A DNA stretch of 64,000 nt from Flavobacterium sp. MC2016-06 (GCF_009711165.2 NZ_WMID02000004.1:224860-288859), one strand, 5' to 3'; positions 44,429 through 53,247 are shown, counted from the stretch's first letter. The notes: generated from the letters alone by a model not told the origin. Numbers and translations are program-made.

Positions 44429-45907
44429 GTGAACACAAAATCTTATTTTTTTCAGTCTTTCGCAATCGTTGCATTGGCATTTGTTGCCTTCATTGGATTT
44501 AAACAAATCCTGCCCAATAAAATATTCTCAGATAGTAAATTAGATTCCAAGAATGTACTAATAGACAGCTTGCTTTTAGAGTCAGTCGCTAAAGATTCTT
44601 TGTCTTTAGATAACGACAGTCTTTCAGAAAGTGATCTAGCAAACGAGAAAATTGTTTTTGATAATACAGAAGGAATCAAATTTCCTTCTGAAACCTTTGA
44701 TAATTATAAAGGCTATCAATATCTAATTTCCTTTTATGAGAAATTATATCAGCTAGAGAAAAACCCGCAATCTAAAGTTAGAATCGCTTATTATGGAGAT
44801 TCTATGACAGATGGCGATTTAATCGTGCAAGACGTTCGTTCAAACTATCAAGAACGATTTGGCGGTAATGGAGTAGGATTTGTATCTATAACTTCAGAAT
44901 CTGCTGCATCACGCGGATCTGTAAAATCAGTTTACTCCAAAAACTGGAAAATGCAGTCGTACCTAAATGTAAAACATCCAGTAAGTCCATTTGGAGTAAA
45001 CGGACATGTGTTTTTTGCCAACGATAAATCAAATTCAACTTGGGTACAATACGAAGCAGGAACCAACAAATATTCTACTTCTTTAGACAATCCAACTTTA
45101 TTTTACGGAAGAGCATCTAAAAATGGAAAAGTCAATTTTATTATTGGGAAAGATACCTTGCAAAAAAATCTTGCACCAAACAATCTTGTAAATACACTAA
45201 AAGTAAGTTCTGGAAGCATAAAAGCATTCAAAGCAAACTTTATTCAAGCAGATTCAATCCCAATTTATGGATTTAATTTTGATAACGGAAGCGGTGTTCA
45301 CGTAGATAACTTCTCGCAAAGAGGAAATTCTGGACTTCCAATCTCAATGTTTGATACCAATGTAATGCAGGGATTTAATAATAGCCTGAAATACGATTTG
45401 GTTATTTTACATTACGGAACCAATGTTTTGAATTACGGAACTAAGAATTATTTTTGGTACGAAAAAGGAATGACCAAAGTCGTAAACAAAATAAAAGAAT
45501 CTTTTCCAGGAGTTTCTATTTTGATTATTTCTACCGCAGATAAATCAACAAAATATGAACAAGAAATGAAAACCGATTCAGCCGTTGTACCTTTAATGAA
45601 AGCGCAGAAAAAATATGCATTAGAAACAGAATCTGGATTTGTAAATTTATATACCTTAATGGGAGGTGACGGATCTATGGTAAAATGGGTAGACGAATCT
45701 CCTACAAGAGCCAATAAAGATTATACACACTTTAACCAGCGCGGCGCAAAAGCAATCGGTAAATTATTGTACGATCAATTGAATAAAGGTTACGAAGAAT
45801 ATAAAACACTTCGTGAGAAAAGAGATGCCGGCTCTAGTAGACGAAGAACGGTAAGAAAAACAAATGCAGATTCCGTCTCTGTAGAAAAAGATACCATAAA
45901 TGAATAA
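44429..45907 (+). CDS. SGNH/GDSL hydrolase family protein, membrane-anchored
   Basis: A 492-residue protein starting with GTG; an in-frame TAA lies directly upstream and no Met occurs early, so the start is fixed. One N-terminal membrane segment (FFQSFAIVALAFVAFIGF) exports the rest to the periplasm. The SGNH domain has block I RIAYYGDSMTDGD with Ser125, a block III-like ILHYGTNVL, and the DxxH of block V in KDYTHFNQRG (Asp431, His434). Such proteins hydrolyse or transfer acyl groups. The C-terminus is basic (SRRRTVRKT). It overlaps the next SGNH gene by 8 bases and is co-transcribed with the MBOAT gene, suggesting a role in acetylating a surface polymer. Confidence 0.87.
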   Translation: MNTKSYFFQSFAIVALAFVAFIGFKQILPNKIFSDSKLDSKNVLIDSLLLESVAKDSLSLDNDSLSESDLANEKIVFDNTEGIKFPSETFDNYKGYQYLISFYEKLYQLEKNPQSKVRIAYYGDSMTDGDLIVQDVRSNYQERFGGNGVGFVSITSESAASRGSVKSVYSKNWKMQSYLNVKHPVSPFGVNGHVFFANDKSNSTWVQYEAGTNKYSTSLDNPTLFYGRASKNGKVNFIIGKDTLQKNLAPNNLVNTLKVSSGSIKAFKANFIQADSIPIYGFNFDNGSGVHVDNFSQRGNSGLPISMFDTNVMQGFNNSLKYDLVILHYGTNVLNYGTKNYFWYEKGMTKVVNKIKESFPGVSILIISTADKSTKYEQEMKTDSAVVPLMKAQKKYALETESGFVNLYTLMGGDGSMVKWVDESPTRANKDYTHFNQRGAKAIGKLLYDQLNKGYEEYKTLREKRDAGSSRRRTVRKTNADSVSVEKDTINE

Positions 45908-47318
45908 ACTGATTATTTTCTTTTGTTGTCTTTTTTTCTCTACGAATGAAAAGACACCAAAAACAGACCTAATTCCAATAACACAAAGTATGATTCATAA
46001 AGTTGATACAGCGGCGACTGACTCCTTTTCTGAAGATCAGATTTATAATGCAAAAGTATTAGAAAGTTTTTTCCAGAAGCTGCAGCAGAATGAAAGCGAA
46101 AACAATCAGAAAATAAACATTGTACATATTGGAGATTCTCATATTCAAAGTGATTTAATGACCAATGAAATAAGAAAGAAACTGCAGCAGCAATTTGGTA
46201 ATGCCGGTCGAGGTTTTGTATTTCCGTATCAGCTTGCTAAAACAAACGGATCTTACAATGAACGCTTTTATTCCAATAGAAGTTGGGAAAGTTATAGAAA
46301 CATTCATCCGGTAAAAAACGTTCCAATTGGTTTAAGCGGCATAGGACTTTGGAGAGACAATGGAGGTTTTGCAATTGAACTGAAAGTAAAAGATTTAGCT
46401 TATAAATTCAATACAATTCGAATTATTACGCCACAAAATCAAGATATGTTTGATTTGGCGACTTCATCTCAAACCAATTTGATTCAATCAACAGAAAAAA
46501 AAGTAATTACCCATAAAATTAAAAAAGGAGAAGCAATTTCGATTATTGCAGACAAATACAATATTTCGGTTGCAGATATAAAGAAAGCAAACGGCTTAAA
46601 ATCAAATAATATTCGTGCAGGCAGAACATTAAAGATTCCAACAAACGAAACGAAAGAAAAAACAATTAAAAGTTCCGAATTTGTTCCGTTAAATATTGAA
46701 TCGGATTCTTACAGTCATTATTATAATTCAGATAAAGCATTAGAAAAAATTTATTTAATTCCGAATAAAAATGCTTCTAACTACGAACTAAACGGACTTG
46801 TTTTAGAAAAAGATGCTTCCGGATTAATTTACAGCAGTATTGGAGTAAACGGCGCTAAATTTTCTGATTACAATAAATATCCTTTGTTTTTTGAACAGTT
46901 AAAAGCATTGCATCCAGATATGTTGGTTTTTGCTTTAGGAACAAATGAAAGTTACGATCATCTAGAATCTGCAAATTATATTAAGCAATTGCGAGAGTTT
47001 ATAAGTAATATCAAAGCACAAAAGATAGACGCTCCCATAATTATTATTACACCGGCGCCATCTCTACTTAGAAAAAAGCTTAATACTTACATCGACGATT
47101 ACACTAAAGATATTCTTGATATCGCTCAAAAGGATGGATTTGCAGTTTGGGATTTGTACGATGAATTTGGAGGTACGAGCGGCGTTCGACAATTGAAAGC
47201 ACAAGGATTAATTGGACCAGATTATGTTCATTATTCCAAAAAAGGATATGAAAAACAAGGAAAATTGTTTTCAGAGGCACTTATAAAAGCATACGATAAT
47301 TTTAAATTAAAAAAATAA
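45900..47318 (+). CDS. SGNH/GDSL hydrolase with internal LysM domain
   Basis: A 472-residue exported protein, starting inside the last codons of the previous gene. The signal peptide NKLIIFFCCLFFS is short. SGNH block I is NIVHIGDSHIQSDL with Ser80, then a LysM domain (about residues 200-250: HKIKKGEAISIIADKYNIS, NIRAGRTLKIPTNE), then FALGTNESYDH and the catalytic DYVHYSKKG (Asp441, His444). LysM binds N-acetylglucosamine polymers such as peptidoglycan. Its position inside the hydrolase fold, between blocks I and III, is unusual. Together with the neighbours this points to acetyl transfer to or from peptidoglycan or another GlcNAc-containing polymer (inference). Confidence 0.88.
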   Translation: MNKLIIFFCCLFFSTNEKTPKTDLIPITQSMIHKVDTAATDSFSEDQIYNAKVLESFFQKLQQNESENNQKINIVHIGDSHIQSDLMTNEIRKKLQQQFGNAGRGFVFPYQLAKTNGSYNERFYSNRSWESYRNIHPVKNVPIGLSGIGLWRDNGGFAIELKVKDLAYKFNTIRIITPQNQDMFDLATSSQTNLIQSTEKKVITHKIKKGEAISIIADKYNISVADIKKANGLKSNNIRAGRTLKIPTNETKEKTIKSSEFVPLNIESDSYSHYYNSDKALEKIYLIPNKNASNYELNGLVLEKDASGLIYSSIGVNGAKFSDYNKYPLFFEQLKALHPDMLVFALGTNESYDHLESANYIKQLREFISNIKAQKIDAPIIIITPAPSLLRKKLNTYIDDYTKDILDIAQKDGFAVWDLYDEFGGTSGVRQLKAQGLIGPDYVHYSKKGYEKQGKLFSEALIKAYDNFKLKK

Positions 47319-47319
47319 G

Positions 47320-49002
47320 TTGATAACAGTTGATAGCATTAATAATTGGTTTGTTCAAAATTTTGGTGCACTTACATTAGAACAAGTTAAAAGCTGGTTT
47401 ATTTATAATCCAGACGAAAAATTATTATTTAATACAGGTTTATTTTTAGGGTTATTTCTAGTATTTTATTTTGTGTATGCTTTTTTACGCAAAACATTTT
47501 ATTTGAGATTAACTTACGTTATACTTTTCTCGCTTTTCTTTTACTATAAGTCAAGCGGCATTTACTTTTTGTTATTGTTACTGTCTTCCGTTGTAGATTA
47601 CAGCTTGAGTCAGGTTATTTATAAACAGAAAAAAGACAATGTCAAGAAAATATATTTAGTAATAAGTGTTATTTTAAATTTAGCCTTGTTAGGATATTTT
47701 AAATACATGAACTTTTTGATTGTTACCTTCAATGATATGTTTCATGGTAACTTCCAGCTTCATGATGTATTCCTTCCAGTCGGAATTTCGTTTTATACCT
47801 TCCAATCGATGAGTTATATTATCGAGATTTATCGAGAAGAAATTAAGCCGACAAAAAACTACATCGAATATTTATTTTTCGTTTCATTTTTCCCGCAGTT
47901 AGTTGCAGGGCCAATTGTACGCGCAAAAGACTTTTTGCCGCAGATATATCAAAAATTAAACCTAACCCAGCAAGATGTAAACAATGCATTGTTTCTGATT
48001 ATTGGCGGTTTAATTAAGAAAACAGTAATCTCAAACTATATCTCGATAAACTTCGTAGACCGTGTTTTTGATACACCGATGAATTATACTTCGTTTGAAA
48101 ATTTAATGGCTTCTTACGGATATGCAATTCAAATTTACTGCGATTTCTCTGGATATTCAGATATGGCAATTGGTATTGCATTGTTGTTAGGATTTAAATT
48201 ACCAACCAACTTTAGAACACCTTATAAATCTACTTCGATTACAGATTTCTGGAGAAGATGGCACATATCATTATCCACTTGGTTAAAAGACTTTTTATAC
48301 ATTTCGATAGGAGGAAACCGTTCAGGATCATTTGCAGGATATTTATTCCCGAGCTTATTCTTCTTCGGATTATTGCTTTGGGGAATTTCAGATTACAATA
48401 CAAGTATAATTCCATTAATAATTGCACTTAGCAGTATTACAGTATTTTGTTTATCATTTCTACTTTCAAGCAAAATAAAGCAGACCTTAGTAACCAATTT
48501 CAATTTATTTACCACAATGCTTTTAGGCGGATTGTGGCACGGAGCAGGAGCACAATTTATTGTTTGGGGAGCTTTACACGGATTAGCTTTGGCGGTTCAT
48601 AAAATTTTTACAGAATTTTTTCCGTCTAAAAAAGAAGGAAAACCAAACTATTTCTGGCGTTTTATTTCAATTGTAATCACCTTCCATTTTGTAGTTTTCT
48701 GCTGGATCTTTTTCCGCGCCAGAGATTTTGAAACAGCCTTGCAGGTAATTAATAATATTGGACAATTAACATTTGAACCAGAAAACTGGAAAACCATTGT
48801 ATTAGGCTATAAAAACGTTTTCGGATTAATGCTCTTCGGTTACGTTTGGCACTTCTTGCCAGAAGCTTTTACAAATGGAATGAAATCTGTTTTTGATAAA
48901 ACACCATTATTAATCAAAGCAATAATTTTAGGATTTGTATACTGGATCGTTTACGCAACAGCAGTCGCAGGATCGCAGCCATTTATTTATTTCCAATTCT
49001 AA
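47320..49002 (+). CDS. MBOAT family membrane-bound O-acyltransferase (AlgI/DltB/PatA-like)
   Basis: A 560-residue inner-membrane protein with about eleven hydrophobic segments. It carries the MBOAT signature YCDFSGYSDMAIGIALLLGF, TDFWRRWHISLSTWLKDFLY with His315, and LGGLWHGAGAQFIVWGALHG with the catalytic His407. Such proteins carry acetyl groups across the membrane for O-acetylation of alginate, peptidoglycan or teichoic acid. The only start possible is TTG at 47320, one base after the upstream stop; an in-frame TAA is at 47308. With the two SGNH proteins it resembles AlgI/AlgJ/AlgX and PatA/PatB systems. The acceptor polymer is not known. Confidence 0.92.
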   Translation: MITVDSINNWFVQNFGALTLEQVKSWFIYNPDEKLLFNTGLFLGLFLVFYFVYAFLRKTFYLRLTYVILFSLFFYYKSSGIYFLLLLLSSVVDYSLSQVIYKQKKDNVKKIYLVISVILNLALLGYFKYMNFLIVTFNDMFHGNFQLHDVFLPVGISFYTFQSMSYIIEIYREEIKPTKNYIEYLFFVSFFPQLVAGPIVRAKDFLPQIYQKLNLTQQDVNNALFLIIGGLIKKTVISNYISINFVDRVFDTPMNYTSFENLMASYGYAIQIYCDFSGYSDMAIGIALLLGFKLPTNFRTPYKSTSITDFWRRWHISLSTWLKDFLYISIGGNRSGSFAGYLFPSLFFFGLLLWGISDYNTSIIPLIIALSSITVFCLSFLLSSKIKQTLVTNFNLFTTMLLGGLWHGAGAQFIVWGALHGLALAVHKIFTEFFPSKKEGKPNYFWRFISIVITFHFVVFCWIFFRARDFETALQVINNIGQLTFEPENWKTIVLGYKNVFGLMLFGYVWHFLPEAFTNGMKSVFDKTPLLIKAIILGFVYWIVYATAVAGSQPFIYFQF

Positions 49003-49021
49003 CGTATAGCCACAAAGGCAC

Positions 49022-49055
49022 AAAGGCGCAAAGATTTTATTTTCTTTGCGCCTTT
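49022..49055 (+). terminator. terminator of the SGNH-MBOAT operon, AAAGGCGCAAAG stem
   Basis: AAAGGCGCAAAG and CTTTGCGCCTTT form a 12-bp stem followed by a T-run. The left arm continues an ACAAAGGC-type tandem repeat (CCACAAAGGCACAAAGGCG). Confidence 0.75.
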
Positions 49056-49076
49056 TTTTATATGAAATCGCATAAA

Positions 49077-49196
49077 TTTTTCACGCAGATTTTGCAGATT
49101 GAGCAGATTTTTGGATAGAATTATTGATCTGAGCAGATTTTTTAAGATCAGTTTCAAAAAAAAAATCTGCTCAATCTGCAAAATCTGCGTGAAAAA
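49077..49196. repeat. 36-bp perfect inverted repeat of GCAGATT units
   Basis: Arms 49077-49112 and 49161-49196 are exact reverse complements with a 48-base spacer. The arm contains three GCAGATT-type units (CGCAGATTTTGCAGATTGAGC). The spacer contains a further GAGCAGATTTTTT and an AGATCAG repeat. Confidence 0.88.
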
Positions 49197-49339
49197 CCCA
49201 AGAGCAATTTCAAAGATTAACAGTAAAAAAAATAATTCGAGAAATTAGTGTAATTAGTGGCATAAAAAAAACTTTGTGTCTTAGTGCCTTCGCGGCAAAA
49301 ACAATAAACTTTGCAGTTGCTTAAAATATCTAATTAGAT

Positions 49340-49347
49340 TATCTTTG
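49340..49347 (+). promoter_or_regulatory. -7 promoter element of ffh
   Basis: TATCTTTG matches TAnnTTTG, 22 bases before the ATG at 49370. A TTTG lies upstream at 49310-49313. Confidence 0.7.
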
Positions 49348-49369
49348 CACTTCAAATAAAGAAAATAAT

Positions 49370-50722
49370 ATGTTTGATAATTTAAGTGATAAGTTAGATA
49401 AAGCGTTCCATATATTAAAAGGACACGGTAAAATTACAGAAGTAAACGTAGCCGAAACTTTAAAAGAAGTTCGTCGTGCCTTACTAGATGCCGATGTGAA
49501 CTTTAAAATTGCTAAAGATTTTACTGCCAAAGTAAAAGAAAAAGCAATTGGTCAAGACGTTTTAACGACACTTCAACCAGGACAATTATTGGTGAAGTTA
49601 GTTAAAGACGAACTAACCGAATTAATGGGTGGAGATGTAGCAGGAATTAATCTTTCTGGAAATCCAAGTATTATTTTAATGTCAGGACTACAAGGTTCTG
49701 GTAAAACAACCTTCTCTGGAAAATTAGCCAATTTTCTAAAAACAAAGAAAAACAAAAAGCCGCTTTTAGTAGCCTGTGATATCTATCGTCCTGCGGCGAT
49801 CAATCAGTTACATGTAGTAGGTGATCAAATAGGTGTTGAGGTTTACTCAGAGCCAGAAAATAAAAATCCTGTAGAAATTGCACAAAACGCAATCAAACAT
49901 GCAAAAGCAAACGGTTTTAACGTAGTTATTGTCGATACAGCCGGACGTTTAGCAGTAGATCAGGAAATGATGGACGAAATTGCGCGTGTTCACAAAGCAA
50001 TTCAGCCACAAGAAACATTGTTCGTTGTAGATGCAATGACAGGACAAGATGCTGTAAATACAGCAAAAGCTTTCAACGATATCTTGAACTTTGATGGAGT
50101 TATTTTAACAAAATTAGACGGTGATACACGTGGTGGAGCAGCAATCTCGATTAAATCGGTTGTAAACAAACCAATCAAATTTGTAGGTACAGGCGAGAAG
50201 ATGGAAGCAATTGATGTTTTCTATCCAGATCGTATGGCCGAGCGTATTTTAGGTATGGGAGACGTTGTGTCTCTTGTAGAAAGAGCGCAAGAACAATTTG
50301 ACGAAGAAGAAGCTAGAAAACTTCAAAAGAAAATCGCTAAAAACGAATTTGGTTTTGACGACTTCTTAACGCAGATTCAACAAGTGAAAAAAATGGGTAA
50401 TATGAAAGACTTGGTAGGAATGATACCAGGAGCTTCAAAAGCCATGAAAGATGTAGAGATAGAAGACGATGCTTTTAAACATATCGAAGCCATCATTCAC
50501 TCAATGACGCCAATCGAAAGAAGCAAACCAGCCATCATCGACGTAAAAAGGAAAGCCAGAATCGCTAAAGGTTCCGGAACCAAAGTCGAGCAGGTAAATC
50601 AGTTAATGAAGCAGTTTGACCAAATGAGCAAGATGATGAAGATGATGCAAGGCCCAGGCGGAAAAAACTTGATGAAAATGATGGGAGGCATGAAAGGAAT
50701 GCCAGGCGGAATGCCGAGATAA
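49370..50722 (+). CDS. ffh: signal recognition particle protein Ffh
   Basis: SRP54-type GTPase that binds signal sequences of nascent membrane proteins together with 4.5S RNA. The 450-residue protein has the N-domain, the G-domain motifs GLQGSGKTTFSGKLA, DTAGRLAVD and TKLDGDTRGG, and a Met-rich M-domain ending in MMKMMQGPGGKNLMKMMGG and a Gly/Met/Pro tail. Length and order are standard. Monocistronic by appearance, followed by a repeat-containing spacer before folD. Confidence 0.97.
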   Translation: MFDNLSDKLDKAFHILKGHGKITEVNVAETLKEVRRALLDADVNFKIAKDFTAKVKEKAIGQDVLTTLQPGQLLVKLVKDELTELMGGDVAGINLSGNPSIILMSGLQGSGKTTFSGKLANFLKTKKNKKPLLVACDIYRPAAINQLHVVGDQIGVEVYSEPENKNPVEIAQNAIKHAKANGFNVVIVDTAGRLAVDQEMMDEIARVHKAIQPQETLFVVDAMTGQDAVNTAKAFNDILNFDGVILTKLDGDTRGGAAISIKSVVNKPIKFVGTGEKMEAIDVFYPDRMAERILGMGDVVSLVERAQEQFDEEEARKLQKKIAKNEFGFDDFLTQIQQVKKMGNMKDLVGMIPGASKAMKDVEIEDDAFKHIEAIIHSMTPIERSKPAIIDVKRKARIAKGSGTKVEQVNQLMKQFDQMSKMMKMMQGPGGKNLMKMMGGMKGMPGGMPR

Positions 50723-50731
50723 TAAAAAGAT

Positions 50732-50834
50732 GGTTTCAAGTTTCAGGTTTCAAGTTTTGAGACTGAAATTTGAAACTTTTTTAAATAAATAATGTTTCGT
50801 TTTTAGAGGAAACCTGAAACCTGAAACTTCAAAC
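50732..50834. repeat. imperfect inverted repeat of GTTTCAGG/CCTGAAAC units
   Basis: The left side (50732-50757) has GGTTTCAAGTTTCAGGTTTC and the right side (50809-50834) GAAACCTGAAACCTGAAAC, near reverse complements with an 8-base unit; a further AAACCTGAAAC lies at 50843-50853. It fills the ffh-folD spacer. Confidence 0.7.
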
Positions 50835-50860
50835 AAAAAAATAAACCTGAAACAAAAAAC

Positions 50861-51745
50861 ATGCAGCTACTAGACGGTAAAAAAACATCTAACGACATTA
50901 AAAACGAAATTGCAATCGAAGTTCAATCCATAAAAGCAGCTGGAGGAAAAGTTCCTCATTTAGCAGCAGTTTTAGTGGGAAGCAACGGAGCAAGTTTAAC
51001 TTACGTAGGAAGTAAAGTAAAATCATGTCAGGAAATTGGATTTGATTCCACTTTGGTGAGTTTACCAGAAGATATTACTGAGGCAGATTTATTAGCAAAG
51101 ATTAAAGAATTAAATGAAGACGACAATCTAGACGGCTATATTGTTCAATTGCCTTTACCGCATCATATTGACGAACAAAAAATCTTATTGGCAATCGATC
51201 CTGACAAAGATGTTGATGGTTTTCACCCAACAAATTTTGGAAGAATGGCTTTAGAAATGGAAAGTTTTATTCCAGCAACGCCATTCGGAATTATGGAATT
51301 GCTAGAGCGCTATAAAGTAGAAACTTCAGGAAAACACACAGTAGTTATCGGAAGAAGTCATATCGTAGGACGTCCGATGAGTATTTTAATGAGCCGTAAA
51401 GGAAATCCAGGAGACTCAACCGTTACCTTAACACACAGCCGCACTAAAAACTTAGCAGAATTTACCAAAAATGCCGATATTATTATCACAGCATTAGGAG
51501 TTCCCGAATTTTTAAAAGGAGACATGGTAAAAGACGGAGTTGTAATTATTGACGTTGGAATTACAAGAGTTGACGATGCATCAAACTCAAAAGGATACGT
51601 TATTAAAGGAGATGTTGACTTTGCAGAAGTAAGTCAAAAAGCTTCTTTTATCACGCCAGTTCCTGGTGGAGTAGGACCAATGACAATTGCAATGTTACTT
51701 AAAAACACACTTCTGGCTCGTAAAATGAGAAGTGCAAAAAAATAA
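50861..51745 (+). CDS. folD: bifunctional methylenetetrahydrofolate dehydrogenase/cyclohydrolase FolD
   Basis: Interconverts 5,10-methylene- and 10-formyl-tetrahydrofolate in one-carbon metabolism. The 294-residue protein has the family motifs [20 protein letters not shown] (with the conserved Tyr/Lys of the active site), [22 protein letters not shown], the NADP-binding [14 protein letters not shown] and the C-terminal [15 protein letters not shown]. Cytoplasmic and of normal length. A strong terminator follows at 51768-51802. Confidence 0.97.
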   Translation: MQLLDGKKTSNDIKNEIAIEVQSIKAAGGKVPHLAAVLVGSNGASLTYVGSKVKSCQEIGFDSTLVSLPEDITEADLLAKIKELNEDDNLDGYIVQLPLPHHIDEQKILLAIDPDKDVDGFHPTNFGRMALEMESFIPATPFGIMELLERYKVETSGKHTVVIGRSHIVGRPMSILMSRKGNPGDSTVTLTHSRTKNLAEFTKNADIIITALGVPEFLKGDMVKDGVVIIDVGITRVDDASNSKGYVIKGDVDFAEVSQKASFITPVPGGVGPMTIAMLLKNTLLARKMRSAKK

Positions 51746-51767
51746 TATTTCATAGTATAAAAAAAAC

Positions 51768-51802
51768 AAAAGACCGTTTCGCAATCAGCCAAACGGTCTT
51801 TT
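51768..51802 (+). terminator. folD terminator
   Basis: AAAAGACCGTTT and AAACGGTCTTTT form a 12-bp stem with an 11-base loop and T-rich tail. A simple-sequence segment, GAGGCCTTTGCGTAAACCTTTGCGG, follows at about 51821-51843. Confidence 0.8.
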
Positions 51803-51911
51803 GTTTTAGTACAACTTTGAGGCCTTTGCGTAAACCTTTGCGGTTAAAAAAAGGCCAAAGGTTTTAATATTTAATTAATAGTTTAAAGTTTCTCTTCTTA
51901 AAAATAAAAGA

Positions 51912-51919
51912 TACTTTTG
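51912..51919 (+). promoter_or_regulatory. -7 promoter element upstream of the CorA-type gene
   Basis: TACTTTTG matches TAnnTTTG, about 120 bases before the ATG at 52033. The leader would include a short frame, MDDYYSLVLN, at 51947-51979. Confidence 0.5.
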
Positions 51920-52022
51920 CACCACTTAAAAAACACACTTCTCCAAATGGACGATTATTATTCGTTAGTATTAAACTGAAAATAGCTTTTGATTAATTTC
52001 AAAATGCTATTATAAAACCCTG

Positions 52023-52030
52023 TATTTTTG
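52023..52030 (+). promoter_or_regulatory. TATTTTTG element abutting the CorA-type start codon
   Basis: A match to TAnnTTTG ending only 2 bases before the ATG at 52033. If active it would give a leaderless transcript or one starting inside the gene. It could also be a chance match in AT-rich DNA. Confidence 0.35.
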
Positions 52031-52032
52031 AA

Positions 52033-52959
52033 ATGAAAGCCTTTTACAAAAACAATAACGGATTAATCGAAATCAAAGAATGGATTCCAAACTGCTGGAT
52101 TAACATAGAAGCACCAACAGCAGCAGAAAAAAAGTACTTATTAGAAGAACTTCAAATTCCAGAAGCATTTTACAACGATATTGAGGACATAGACGAAAGA
52201 CCTCGTATGGAATCTGAAGACGGATGGACATTGTTTATTCTCCGAGTTCCCATAAAAAGCAATGATGTAAAATTACCTTTTCAAACCATTCCAGTCGGAT
52301 TAGTTTTCAAAGACGATATCTGTGTTACCATTAGTTTTTACGAAACAGAAATCATGGCAGATTTTGTAAAATACACCCAAAGAAAAAACATCATAATAAA
52401 AGACAATTTTGACTTAGTACTTAGATTACTACTGTCTTCAAGTATTTGGTACCTAAAATATCTAAAACAAGTCAATCAGAAAATAAAACAAGCAGAAGAC
52501 AATTTAGAGAAATCCATCAAAAATGAAGAACTGCAGGCCTTACTTCAAATAGAAAAATGTTTAGTATTTTTCATAACCTCATTAAAAGGAAACGATGTAC
52601 TTTTTCATAGAATAAGAAACTTAAAAGCTCAAAAAGCAGACTATGATTTAGATTTGTTAGAAGATGTAGAAATCGAGTTGAGCCAAGCTCAAGACACCGC
52701 CAATATTTACAGTAACATCCTTACGGGAATGATGGACGCTTATGCCTCGGTAATTTCAAATAATATGAACAATATCATGAAACAGATGACCTCAATTTCC
52801 ATCATCTTAATGATTCCTACTCTAATTGCCAGTTTGTACGGTATGAACGTTCCAAATGGATTAGAAGAAAGTAAATATGGCATTTGGATACTTCTTTTTG
52901 TTTCTATTGTTTTATCTGTATTTGGTGTGTTTTTATTCAAACGCAGAAGATGGTTTTAA
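52033..52959 (+). CDS. CorA family divalent cation transporter
   Basis: A 308-residue inner-membrane protein of the 2-TM-GxN family that moves Mg2+ (or Co2+/Ni2+). It has a long cytoplasmic N-terminal domain and a helical stalk (IKQAEDNLEKSIKNEELQ), then TM1 (ISIILMIPTLIASLYGMNVP) with the signature YGMN near residue 271, a short loop, TM2 (GIWILLFVSIVLSVFGVFLF) and a basic tail KRRRWF. The acidic loop MNVPNGLEES replaces the MPEL of classical CorA, as in many Bacteroidota members. Monocistronic, with a terminator at 52981-53008. Confidence 0.93.
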   Translation: MKAFYKNNNGLIEIKEWIPNCWINIEAPTAAEKKYLLEELQIPEAFYNDIEDIDERPRMESEDGWTLFILRVPIKSNDVKLPFQTIPVGLVFKDDICVTISFYETEIMADFVKYTQRKNIIIKDNFDLVLRLLLSSSIWYLKYLKQVNQKIKQAEDNLEKSIKNEELQALLQIEKCLVFFITSLKGNDVLFHRIRNLKAQKADYDLDLLEDVEIELSQAQDTANIYSNILTGMMDAYASVISNNMNNIMKQMTSISIILMIPTLIASLYGMNVPNGLEESKYGIWILLFVSIVLSVFGVFLFKRRRWF

Positions 52960-52980
52960 AATAAAAACTAAAAAATAGCA

Positions 52981-53008
52981 AAAGCCTGTTCCTTAAGAAT
53001 GGGCTTTT
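52981..53008 (+). terminator. terminator of the CorA-type gene
   Basis: AAAGCCTGTTC and GAATGGGCTTT pair over 11 bases including two G-U pairs, with a 6-base loop and a T-run. Confidence 0.75.
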
Positions 53009-53023
53009 TAGTTCGTATACATT

Positions 53024-53140
53024 GGGCGTGACCGTATTGGCAAAAGGCGCTCCAATCTTACCGTATATGTGCGCCTTTCGCCAATACGGTCGGGCTATCC
53101 GGGCTACTTCGGTAGCTTCCTACTATCCCTCACGCAAATC
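53024..53140. repeat. GC-rich structured intergenic element with two hairpins
   Basis: Arms 53030-53050 and 53071-53091 pair over 21 bases with one mismatch (GACCGTATTGGC... with ...GCCAATACGGTC). A second hairpin, GCTAC-TTCG-GTAGC, lies at 53103-53116. GCGTG (53026-53030) can pair with CACGC (53131-53135) to close both as a three-way junction. It is much richer in GC than its surroundings. It resembles a dispersed intergenic element I recall from Flavobacterium genomes (ending CTATCCCTCACGCAAATC), but I cannot verify that here. Confidence 0.75.
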
Positions 53141-53247
53141 AAAACCTATAAGTGTTTTATTTTTAAGTAGTTCCAAAATTTCACAGTTAGATTTTAGGCA
53201 GCCGAAAAATAAAATCATTTTTTTAATTGTCAATTCAAAATAAATAA

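Larger units (their letters stand above)
49003..49369. other. 367-base intergenic region with several simple-sequence repeats
   Basis: It holds a terminator-like stem (49022-49055), a 36-bp perfect inverted repeat (49077-49196), a TGTAATTAGTGGC remnant resembling the CACGAATT repeats, a GTGTCTTAGTGCCTTCGCGGC segment of the same simple-sequence style, and the ffh promoter. No gene is seen. Confidence 0.75.

Noticed and set aside
53022..53243. A 73-codon open frame across the GC-rich element
   Set aside because: Its sequence is produced by the hairpin arms and shows no protein-like pattern; it is better explained as a structured non-coding repeat.
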